From NCBI GenBank assembly GCA_965227935.1, contig CBDDGS010000043.1:124001-188000 (forward strand): 64,000 nucleotides of DNA, given 5' to 3'. The stretch comes from JAWPMT01 sp965227935. GTDB taxonomy: Bacteria > Bacteroidota > Bacteroidia > Cytophagales > Cyclobacteriaceae. Positions 53,279-61,404 of the stretch are shown here, piece after piece (the first letter of the stretch is position 1; every line of letters starts with the position of its first letter). The notes beneath the pieces are model-generated. The model was given only the letters and a program-made list of their open reading frames with translations, was not told where the DNA came from and made no database searches. The position numbers were made by a program, and so were the translations under genes.

Positions 53279-56200
53279 CAGAATCTCGCCATCCGCTTTT
53301 GCTTGCTGGTGAGGTACATGTAGATGGCCGGTATCACAAACAGGGTGAGGAACGTCGCCAGCAGCAAGCCCCCAATCACAGCTATACCCATCGATACCCG
53401 ACTCTCAGAACCTGCGCCCAACGCCAGGGCAATCGGCAGGATACCGAGGACCGTGGAAAGCGAAGTCATCAAAATCGGCCGGAACCGAGCTTTCGCAGCA
53501 CCGACGATGGCCTCTTCAACGCTCATACCTTTAGCCTTTCGCTGGTTGGCAAATTCGACGATAAGAATACCATTCTTCGTCACCAGACCTATCAACATGA
53601 TCATGCCGATCTGGGAGAAGATGTTGACGGTCTCATTGAAGTACCAAAGAGCAAACAATGCCCCCACCAATGCCAGGGGTACTGTGAACATGATAATGAG
53701 CGGATCCCGGAAGCTCTCAAACTGAGCAGCAAGCACGAGGTAGATCAACACGAGTGCCAGGGCAAAGGCAAAGTAAAGATTACCAGCGCTCTCCTGAAAG
53801 TCCTTAGAGGTACCGGACAGGGCTGTTTGGAAAGTATCATCCAACACCTCATTGGCAATGCGGTCCATTTCTTTTAAGCCATCTCCCATCGTATAACCAG
53901 GCGCTAACCCTGCCGATACTGTGGCCGAGGCAAATCGATTGAATCGGAACAATTGGGGTGGTGTCGATTGCTCATTAAGCGTAACCAGATTGTCTAGTTG
54001 AGTGAGATCGTTGTTCCTGGTCTTTACGTAAATGGACTGAAGGTCTAACGGTTCGTCTCGATCTTGTCTCGTCACCTGGCCAATCACCTGGTACTGCTTG
54101 CCATTCATTATGAAGTAGCCAAATCGTGTCCCACTGAGCGTAAGTTGCAGGGTCTGGGCAATATCGCGAACCGACACATCCAGGCTGGTGGCCTTTTCAC
54201 GATCGATGCGCACTTCGATTTCGGGCTTGGTGAATTTGAGGTCCACATCGACGAAGCCAAATACGGGACTTTGGCGGGCAGCTTCCTGAAACGCCGGTAG
54301 GATCTCTTTTAAGTCTTCCAATTCACGGCCCTGGATGACGAAGCTAATAGGAAACCGTTGGCGCCGGCCTCCGATCGTTTGAGGTTCGGAGATAAATGCA
54401 CGAGCCTTTGTCATGGCGGACACCTTCGGACGCAGGAGATTCGCCATTTGAGTTTGTGTGAGATCGCGCTCCTCGGGGTCCTTGAACCGAACGATGAAAA
54501 ACGCCGAATTCACCGAGCTGGAAGCCCCAAACCCCGGTGAGACCACCGTGAATATGTTCTTCAATTCATCACCCAGATTCTCCTGCAGCAGCACTGTCAT
54601 TTCCTGGGAGTAGCCGTCCATGTATTCGAAAGTAGTCCCCTCAGGACCTGTTGCTATGATCCTAAAAGCAGACCGATCTTCCAATGGTGCCAGTTCCTTC
54701 GGCAGAAAATCGATGAAGAAGAATATCAGTCCGGAAGCGGCAGCCACGATCACCGCCGCCTGCCATTTCCTCCGCATGAAGTTATCCAGAGCGTTGTTAT
54801 ACTTCTGATTAAGCCAAACGAAGAAGGGTTCCGTCTTGCGATAGATCCATTGCTTTCGCTCACGCTTCTTCAGCATGTTGGAAGAGAGCATGGGACAAAG
54901 CGTCAAGGCCACAAAAGAGGAAATAATCACGGCACCCGCGACCGTAATGCCAAATTCCCTAAAGAGTCGACCCGTCAAACCCTGGAGAAAGACAATAGGA
55001 AAGAATACGGATGTGAGGGCGACAGTTGTTGAGATCACCGCAAAGAAGATCTCCCGGGTACCCTGCTTTCCAGCTTCATGAGGCTCTGCTCCAGCCTCAA
55101 TCTTCGAGTATATATTTTCAAGCACCACAATGGCGTCATCCACTACCAGACCAATGGCCAATACGATCCCCAATAGCGTCAATACGTTGATGGAGAAGCC
55201 CAGAATGTACATGAGGAAGAAACAGCCTATCAACGAGATAGGCACTGTGATGACAGGTATGAAGGTGGTCCTCCAGTCCCTCAGGAAGGTAAATATGATC
55301 AACACAACGAGACCAAAAGCCACAAAGATCGTCTGCTGTACTTCCGCTATGGAGTCTCGGATGTACTCAGTCTCATCAAACGCCACAGCCGTCTCTATAT
55401 CCTCGGGAATATTCTTCTCCAACATCTCCAGGCGTTTATAGAACTCCTCTGCGATGGCCAGGTTGTTCGAACCGGGCTGGGGGGTGATGGCGGTGACCAC
55501 CATCGGCGTACCATCGGTGTATAAGGCTGTCCGTTCGTTCTCCGGGGCAAACTCCGCATTGCCGATGTCCGAGAAGCGAATCACACCATTCTCATCGTCA
55601 CGGATGATCAGGTCGTTGAATTCCTGGGGGGAGGAGAGCCTTCCCACGGTTCGTACCGTGAGCTCCATCTGCGAACCCTCAATTCGTCCCGAGGGGAGTT
55701 CCACGTTTTGCGTATTGACGGCGTTGAGTACCTCCAGTGGCGTGATCCGATAAGCCGCCAGGCGGTCGGGATCCATCCACAGGCGGATCGAATATTTTTT
55801 TGACCCCCAGATCCTCACCTCGGATACTCCCTCTATCGTTTGGAAAGTCTCTTTGAAGATGGTCTCCCCTATCTCAGTAAGCTCGAGTAGGCTCCGATTA
55901 GGACTGTAGACCTGCAATGCAATGATCGGGCTGGAATCTGCATCGGCCTTTGACACCCGTGGCGGATCACAGTCAGGTGGGAGCCGTCCCTGGGCGCGCG
56001 ACACACGATCGCGCACATCATTGGCGGCGGACTCGAGGTCCTGATCCAGTCCAAATTCCACACGGATGGTGGATCGACCATCACGGCTGGTGGACGTAAG
56101 GCTTTCGATACCATCGATACCGTTGATGGACTCCTCGAGGGGTTCAGTTATCTGGGTCTCAATCACATCTGCGCTGGCACCCACATATTCAGTCGATACG

Positions 56201-56340
56201 GTGATAATGGGCGGGTCCACCGAGGGATATTCACGAACACCCAAAAAATTGAATCCTATCGCACCAAACAATAGGATCAAGAGTGACATCACAATGGCCA
56301 AAACTGGCCGGTCAATACTAACATCCGCGAGACTTGCCAT
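53278..56340 (-). CDS. RND efflux transporter permease (AcrB/MexF-like)
   Basis: The 1020-residue protein is full length for the HAE-1 RND family, with 12 membrane helices and two large periplasmic loops. It includes the proton-relay helix 4 motif (GLVVDDAIVVLENI) and the C-terminal FANQRKAKGMSVEEAIVGAAKARFRPILMT pattern. It exports toxic compounds with the adaptor encoded just upstream; a TolC-type gene is absent from the window. Its ATG overlaps the adaptor stop by one base (TAATG). Confidence 0.95.
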   Translation of the reverse strand: MASLADVSIDRPVLAIVMSLLILLFGAIGFNFLGVREYPSVDPPIITVSTEYVGASADVIETQITEPLEESINGIDGIESLTSTSRDGRSTIRVEFGLDQDLESAANDVRDRVSRAQGRLPPDCDPPRVSKADADSSPIIALQVYSPNRSLLELTEIGETIFKETFQTIEGVSEVRIWGSKKYSIRLWMDPDRLAAYRITPLEVLNAVNTQNVELPSGRIEGSQMELTVRTVGRLSSPQEFNDLIIRDDENGVIRFSDIGNAEFAPENERTALYTDGTPMVVTAITPQPGSNNLAIAEEFYKRLEMLEKNIPEDIETAVAFDETEYIRDSIAEVQQTIFVAFGLVVLIIFTFLRDWRTTFIPVITVPISLIGCFFLMYILGFSINVLTLLGIVLAIGLVVDDAIVVLENIYSKIEAGAEPHEAGKQGTREIFFAVISTTVALTSVFFPIVFLQGLTGRLFREFGITVAGAVIISSFVALTLCPMLSSNMLKKRERKQWIYRKTEPFFVWLNQKYNNALDNFMRRKWQAAVIVAAASGLIFFFIDFLPKELAPLEDRSAFRIIATGPEGTTFEYMDGYSQEMTVLLQENLGDELKNIFTVVSPGFGASSSVNSAFFIVRFKDPEERDLTQTQMANLLRPKVSAMTKARAFISEPQTIGGRRQRFPISFVIQGRELEDLKEILPAFQEAARQSPVFGFVDVDLKFTKPEIEVRIDREKATSLDVSVRDIAQTLQLTLSGTRFGYFIMNGKQYQVIGQVTRQDRDEPLDLQSIYVKTRNNDLTQLDNLVTLNEQSTPPQLFRFNRFASATVSAGLAPGYTMGDGLKEMDRIANEVLDDTFQTALSGTSKDFQESAGNLYFAFALALVLIYLVLAAQFESFRDPLIIMFTVPLALVGALFALWYFNETVNIFSQIGMIMLIGLVTKNGILIVEFANQRKAKGMSVEEAIVGAAKARFRPILMTSLSTVLGILPIALALGAGSESRVSMGIAVIGGLLLATFLTLFVIPAIYMYLTSKQKRMARF

Positions 56341-57407
56341 TATAGATCTACGTTTATGTTCATTCCAGGACGTACTTGTAAAATACCACTTGTCACTACG
56401 ACGTCCCCCGGCTCCAGGCCACTTACAATCTGCACCTCATCTTGTGTACGTATGCCCGTTGTCACCTCCCTCGCTTGCGCCTTGCCATCTTCAAACACAA
56501 AGACTTTCATCCGGTTGAGTTCCGGCACCACCGAGATGGCAGGCACCATAATGGCATCCTCTATCCGCTCCAATATCAAATTGATCTTCGCAAACTGACC
56601 CGGTAGCAGCTTGCCTGCCGGATTGGGACATCGGGCTCTCAATTTGATGCTGCGGGAAGTGGGATCGATTTGCGGCTCCAGTGCATATATCTCCCCCGTG
56701 AATGTCTCTTCATAAGCATCGACAGTAAAGGTCAGCTTGTCTCCGACGTTGATGTCATTGAGGTAACGGCTGGGGATAGAGAAATCAATCTTCACTGGGT
56801 TGATCTTGTAGATCCGGGCGATGATATTGCCCGTATTGACATAGCTGCCAACAGACACCTGCCGTAAGCCTATTTTCCCGTCAAAAGGCGCATATATTTT
56901 GTATTTGGCCAGCCTGGCTTCCACCAACTCCAACTCGGCACGAGACGTATTCAAAGTGGTCAATGCCACATCGTATTCTTCCTGACTGATGGCTTGCTCT
57001 TCCAATAATCGGCTTCGGCGCTGTTCGTTGGCCTTGTTGAGCTGCTCGGTGTATTTCAGCTTATTGTATTCCGCCTGCAACTCCTGATCATCCAGGGAAA
57101 CCAACAGCTGACCTGCGGTTACTCGCTGGCCCTCGCGAAAATGTATGGCAATGACCTTTGCCGATACTTCTGCGTTGAGATCAACAGTTTCATCGGCGAT
57201 GATGGAACCCGTGACGTTGACCGTAAAGTCAAGTGGCTGGTGCGCGATCTGCCTACCATCGACAGTCAAAGTCCTGGGTGCCGCAATGGCCGCAGCCCCC
57301 CCCACGGTATCCTCACCACTGGAAAAATCTAGCTTAGGATAGGCAGCGATAAAGATGACTACGGCAAAAAGTAGAAAATACAGTATACGCTTTAGGGTCT
57401 TATTCAT
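56340..57407 (-). CDS. RND efflux periplasmic adaptor (membrane fusion protein)
   Basis: The ATG at 57407 (MNKTLKRILYFLLFAVVIF) gives an N-terminal anchor; 355 residues. It has the lipoyl-like halves (VSAKVIAIHFREGQRVTAGQLLVSLDD and YAPFDGKIGLRQVSVGSYVNTG), a short coiled coil between them, and the beta-barrel and membrane-proximal domains (GLEPGDVVVTSGILQVRPG). It is the first gene of the adaptor-pump-methyltransferase operon. Confidence 0.94.
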   Translation of the reverse strand: MNKTLKRILYFLLFAVVIFIAAYPKLDFSSGEDTVGGAAAIAAPRTLTVDGRQIAHQPLDFTVNVTGSIIADETVDLNAEVSAKVIAIHFREGQRVTAGQLLVSLDDQELQAEYNKLKYTEQLNKANEQRRSRLLEEQAISQEEYDVALTTLNTSRAELELVEARLAKYKIYAPFDGKIGLRQVSVGSYVNTGNIIARIYKINPVKIDFSIPSRYLNDINVGDKLTFTVDAYEETFTGEIYALEPQIDPTSRSIKLRARCPNPAGKLLPGQFAKINLILERIEDAIMVPAISVVPELNRMKVFVFEDGKAQAREVTTGIRTQDEVQIVSGLEPGDVVVTSGILQVRPGMNINVDL

Positions 57408-57640
57408 CAGTTTACTATTGACTCTAGTACTACCAAAATAAGTAGCATTTGTTCGAAAAAGCAGGCTCTGAGAAAACCGCCAATTCGACAAATTAATTCG
57501 CAAAAGTCCAGACCATTTCTGAGGGAATCTTGATGATTGCCAACGCACGAGACAAATTCGGCGACGAATGGAAGGAGAGGGCCTTTTTACTACGGCGAAA
57601 CTGTGTTGTTTTGCGGTCGTTGATAGCGAACATGTACTGA
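57408..57640. promoter_or_regulatory. Divergent promoter region of efflux operon and ATP-grasp gene
   Basis: This 233 bp region lies between the divergent efflux operon and ATP-grasp gene. No regulator gene is adjacent. I see no perfect palindrome of 8 bp or longer arms. Confidence 0.4.
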
Positions 57641-58612
57641 ATGAAAGACGAGCGTCCCAGGATCTTTGTAATCCATGAAAACCCTGATTGGGTCAAACCC
57701 CTGCATTTGGCCCTGAACCGCCTCGGGGTGCCGCATGTAGAGTGGTTAGTAGATGACAGCTCGTTGGACCCTCAGCGTACGGCACCCGAGGGCATATTCT
57801 ATTCCAAAATGAGCGCCTCCGCGCATAGTCGTGGGCACGGTACAACCTTGGGGTTGACAGCAGCGCTCGTCGAATGGCTTGAAGCGCAAGGAAGACAAGT
57901 GATCAATGGCGGTCTAACGATTCAGACCGAAGTCAGTAAAGCGAGGCAATATGTGCTATTGAATAGCGCAGGAATTCGTACTCCGAAAACGATCGTTGCC
58001 AACAGTGCCGCGCAAATAATTGAAGCCGCAAAGCAGCTTGGTCGGGAGCCCTTTATTCTTAAACCCAATTGCGGTGGTAAGGGCCACGGCGTACAGCTAG
58101 TCCCTTCGCTTGACTCGTTGTCGTCTGTGATGGGAACTGAAGATTTTGGCTCAGCAGATGGTCTATACATTGTCCAGGAATACATCCAACCGGTCGAATC
58201 CAGGATCGTCAGGATGGAGTTCATCGGCGGGAAGTTCCACTATGCGGTCTCTGTCGATACGTCCGAAGGTTTCGAACTATGCCCTGCAGATGCCTGCGAA
58301 ATCCCGACACCATCCGGGGGAGTCAACGGCTCAAAAAGACACAAGTTTGAGATCCTTCCCAACTTCGATATTCCCGAGATCGCTGCAATTGAAAACCTGC
58401 TAAGACAGCAAAGAATAGACATCGCCGGTATTGAGTATGTCGAGAACCTCGAAGGGAAACGATACTTCTACGATATCAATACCAACACCAACTACAATCA
58501 GGCTGCCGAATCACGGGGACGAGTGAAGCCAGGTATTGAAAAGGTGGCGGAAATGCTGAGTTCGGAACTGAGAGCTCACTATCCCGATGTAATGTCTGGA
58601 ATTGTGAGTTAG
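57641..58612 (+). CDS. ATP-grasp family protein (RimK-like)
   Basis: The 323-residue protein has an N-terminal Rossmann-like part (IFVIHENPDWVKPLHLAL), then an ATP-grasp domain: FILKPNCGGKGHGVQLV (P-loop-like lysine and glycine loop), IVQEYIQP, and a C-terminal metal-binding segment IEYVENLEGKRYFYDINTNTNYN. Such enzymes join an acid to an amine using ATP, for example RimK-type glutamate ligases. The substrate is unknown. It converges with the VOC gene, overlapping by 4 bp. Confidence 0.82.
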   Translation: MKDERPRIFVIHENPDWVKPLHLALNRLGVPHVEWLVDDSSLDPQRTAPEGIFYSKMSASAHSRGHGTTLGLTAALVEWLEAQGRQVINGGLTIQTEVSKARQYVLLNSAGIRTPKTIVANSAAQIIEAAKQLGREPFILKPNCGGKGHGVQLVPSLDSLSSVMGTEDFGSADGLYIVQEYIQPVESRIVRMEFIGGKFHYAVSVDTSEGFELCPADACEIPTPSGGVNGSKRHKFEILPNFDIPEIAAIENLLRQQRIDIAGIEYVENLEGKRYFYDINTNTNYNQAAESRGRVKPGIEKVAEMLSSELRAHYPDVMSGIVS

Positions 58613-59097
58613 TCTTCCTCCTCAAGGCTTCCTATCCACTCCTGCTCATTTTGTTCGATCTCTTCGTCCGTATAATCCCAACGGCGAGAGGCCAGAGACC
58701 ACATGTGACCAAATGGGTCTTTCAACTTGCCCATTCGATCACCCCAAAACTGCTCCTCTAGTTCTGCGAGCACCTTACACCCTGCATTTTTAGCTTTGGC
58801 AAAGGCCTTGTCTACATCATCGACATACATCCAGAATCCCATCGTAGATCCGGAAGTTGGCCCTTGTTCCCAATTACCTGGAACCGCATCGGCCATCAAT
58901 ACATGCGTATCTCCAATTTTGATCATCGCATGCATTACTCTTTGATTGGCGGGGTTCTCCACCACGGATCCTTTCACGCTTGCTTCAAATGCATTCTGGT
59001 AGAACTTGATCGCTTCTTTACAATTACCATTGAACCACATACGTGTGGTAAGGGTGCGCATACCACCGGGGATTGGTTGGTCAGCTTTTTTGGCCAT
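58609..59097 (-). CDS. PhnB-like VOC domain protein
   Basis: The 162-residue protein has one glyoxalase/VOC-type domain: RMWFNGNCKEAIKFYQNAF, MHAMIKIGDTHVLMADA, FWMYVDDVDKAFAKAKNAG and GKLKDPFGHMWSLASR. This matches PhnB-like proteins (3-demethylubiquinone-9 3-methyltransferase domain). The activity of most members is unknown. Confidence 0.9.
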   Translation of the reverse strand: MAKKADQPIPGGMRTLTTRMWFNGNCKEAIKFYQNAFEASVKGSVVENPANQRVMHAMIKIGDTHVLMADAVPGNWEQGPTSGSTMGFWMYVDDVDKAFAKAKNAGCKVLAELEEQFWGDRMGKLKDPFGHMWSLASRRWDYTDEEIEQNEQEWIGSLEEED

Positions 59098-59206
59098 GGG
59101 TTTTGTTGATCTTTTGTATGCGAAAGATAATAATTCTGTTCGGCCCTACCTCATGCAAAAAAAGGAATTTCGAGCACCTATCACACGGCACTGGAGGCTG
59201 AATGGA

Positions 59207-59554
59207 CTAATTGGATAGCTCGATCCGAAGACCGACACCTACTACTTTTTCTCCACTCACCCAGCTGGCTTTGGCGACCACCTCTGCTTCATTGTCGAGG
59301 GCAAAACTTACACGCCCCGCAACTTCTCGCGACAAGTAGCCAATTTGACGATGATCCGTCGTCATGACTTTTACCGCCTGGGGATCATAGGCATTGGTAG
59401 GTTCGCGCTCCAAAACCAAAGCGTCTAGCTCCTGCACACTGGAGCGAATAATGTCCTGACGAGAACTGCCATCGTCGTTGCTTCGGGATACGCCTACTAC
59501 TTTCGTATCGATGACAAACGCGGAAGGTATGCGAATGACTTTGGCCATAGACAA
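59207..59554 (-). CDS. HIRAN domain protein
   Basis: The 115-residue protein has the HIRAN pattern: TKVVGVSRSN, LVLEREPTNAYDPQAVKV and QIGYLSREVA. In larger proteins HIRAN binds 3' ends of single-stranded DNA; stand-alone versions occur in bacteria. A role in DNA repair is plausible given the YcaQ-like gene 128 bp away, divergent. Confidence 0.85.
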   Translation of the reverse strand: MSMAKVIRIPSAFVIDTKVVGVSRSNDDGSSRQDIIRSSVQELDALVLEREPTNAYDPQAVKVMTTDHRQIGYLSREVAGRVSFALDNEAEVVAKASWVSGEKVVGVGLRIELSN

Positions 59555-59682
59555 GATTACTGATCAACTACTGTTAATACAACGCTTGGTGTTATATTGA
59601 TAGGTCGATGCCACAAAATTTTTCAAGCTGGTAGCATTCGCTCCCGCCCATCCATTGGTACGTCTCAAAAAGGCACAAGACA

Positions 59683-60879
59683 TTGACTAAACTATCCAAA
59701 CAGGAAGCCAGAAAAATAGCCCTGGCCAGCCAGCATCTCAAGCGGCCATCGATTGCTGGTCAATCTCCCAAACGCCTGGCAAGAGAAACTTTTGAACAGA
59801 TCGGGTACGTCCAGATCGACACAATCTCCGTCGTGGAGCGGGCCCATCACCATGTCCTTTGGTCGCGACTTCCTACGTATCGCGGAGACATAATGTCCCG
59901 CCTGGAAAACGACCGATCGATTTTCGAATACTGGAGTCACGCGGCCAGTTACCTTCCGATGAAGGACTATCGCTACACACTGCCAGTGAAAGAAGAAATC
60001 CTGGCTAAAGACAAGTTTTGGTTCGAAAAGGACCAGAAGGTGATGCAGCATGTACTGGACCGAATTGCCGATGAGGGCCCCCTCATGTCCAAGGATTTCG
60101 AAAAGCCAGAGGGTTTCAAGGTCTCCGAAATGTGGGAAGCCGCACCCACGAAGAAAGCGCTACAAAACCTTTTCATGGAGGGCAGGATCATGGTGCGATC
60201 ACGACAGGGCTTCCAAAAAGTATATGATCTGCCAGAGCGGGTGCTTCCGGAAGGTCTTGACACATCTACGCCCATACGCGAGGAATACATTCAGTACCTC
60301 ATCAAAAGAGATCTCCGGGCGCATGGGATCATTTCCAGCCGCGAAATGGGTTATCTCCTGAAAGGCTGTCAGCAGGAGATCCGCGACCAGGTACAACTGC
60401 TCGAGGAGACCGGCGATATTCAGCGATGCCGTGTGAATGGCCTGGAAGGAGACTATTATACCTCCCGGGATTCCCTAGCGCTGCTAAACGGACGATTTAG
60501 TCAGAAAGTGAAAATCCTAAACCCCTTTGACAACCTCGTGATCAATAGAGCCCGGGCGAAAGAACTCTTCGGGTTCGACTATACGCTCGAGTGCTATGTA
60601 CCAGCTCCAGATCGGGTTTTCGGATACTACGGTCTGCCTATTCTGTGGAAGAATAACCTCGTCGGTCAAATGGATGTGAAAGCCAATCGCGCGACAGGCG
60701 TATTGGAAGTCAGAAACATGCAGTTGCTCATGCGATCTATCACTGACGACTTCATGGAGGCATGGAAGTCAGCCCTCATGCAGTTCCTGGATTTCCAGGG
60801 TGTACATAACGTTGACATCCAGGCCCATCGGAGTGACCTGGGAGACGCAGTTTTGCACCAGCTGTTCACCCTAAAATAA
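59683..60879 (+). CDS. YcaQ/AlkZ-like winged-helix DNA glycosylase family protein
   Basis: The 398-residue protein starts at TTG 59683. It has the AlkZ-family signature VQIDTISVVERAHHHVLWSR, with a Q-x-D pair like that of E. coli YcaQ, then HAASYLPMKDYRY, and further winged-helix units to the end (FDNLVINRARAKELFGFDY, YGLPILWKNNLVGQMDVKA). Family members unhook DNA interstrand crosslinks or remove alkylated bases. It converges with the DUF2214 gene, overlapping by 9 bp. Confidence 0.85.
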   Translation: MTKLSKQEARKIALASQHLKRPSIAGQSPKRLARETFEQIGYVQIDTISVVERAHHHVLWSRLPTYRGDIMSRLENDRSIFEYWSHAASYLPMKDYRYTLPVKEEILAKDKFWFEKDQKVMQHVLDRIADEGPLMSKDFEKPEGFKVSEMWEAAPTKKALQNLFMEGRIMVRSRQGFQKVYDLPERVLPEGLDTSTPIREEYIQYLIKRDLRAHGIISSREMGYLLKGCQQEIRDQVQLLEETGDIQRCRVNGLEGDYYTSRDSLALLNGRFSQKVKILNPFDNLVINRARAKELFGFDYTLECYVPAPDRVFGYYGLPILWKNNLVGQMDVKANRATGVLEVRNMQLLMRSITDDFMEAWKSALMQFLDFQGVHNVDIQAHRSDLGDAVLHQLFTLK

Positions 60880-61323
60880 CTGGAGTCCCATCGCCATGGA
60901 CGACGCCAAAAATGGCATGAGTAGCAACAGGATCAGTTCAACAATCACCACCTTGATCACAGTAGAGGGTACCTCCACGATCTCAGCCCCATCAGGATTC
61001 TTACTGGACAATCGATTCCTGGAAAGGAAAACTGTCGGATAAATCGACAATAGACCCACTACGGTGAAAATCCCCAGCTTCCAGTAGACCAGGCCATTTT
61101 CACTATAGAACTCCGCCGGCTTCCCGATATCCGTAAGCCATAGGGTCAAACCCGCCGCCACGGTGAGGATCGCACCCACTCCGTAGATGGCGTCGACCTG
61201 TGAGACCCGCTTCAATTCACCACGGGTCATGTTGCCCTTGATCATCATAAGCTCCGCGAAGACTCCCCCGACAACAGCGAAGATGCCAAGGAAATGCGTG
61301 TATTTGAGGAGGATGTAGTCCAT
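60871..61323 (-). CDS. DUF2214 family membrane protein
   Basis: The 150-residue protein has four membrane helices (YILLKYTHFLGIFAVVGGVF, IYGVGAILTVAAGLTLWLT, VYWKLGIFTVVGLLSIYPT, VVIVELILLLLMPFLASSMA), with conserved histidine and charged positions of DUF2214. Its function is unknown. Confidence 0.85.
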   Translation of the reverse strand: MDYILLKYTHFLGIFAVVGGVFAELMMIKGNMTRGELKRVSQVDAIYGVGAILTVAAGLTLWLTDIGKPAEFYSENGLVYWKLGIFTVVGLLSIYPTVFLSRNRLSSKNPDGAEIVEVPSTVIKVVIVELILLLLMPFLASSMAMGLQLF

Positions 61324-61404
61324 GGACCAAATATCTTGGTTTAATCAACCTAAACCAACACAGTTGAAAACTGCTCGTCATTAAGATACACACTGAGCGC
61401 CATT

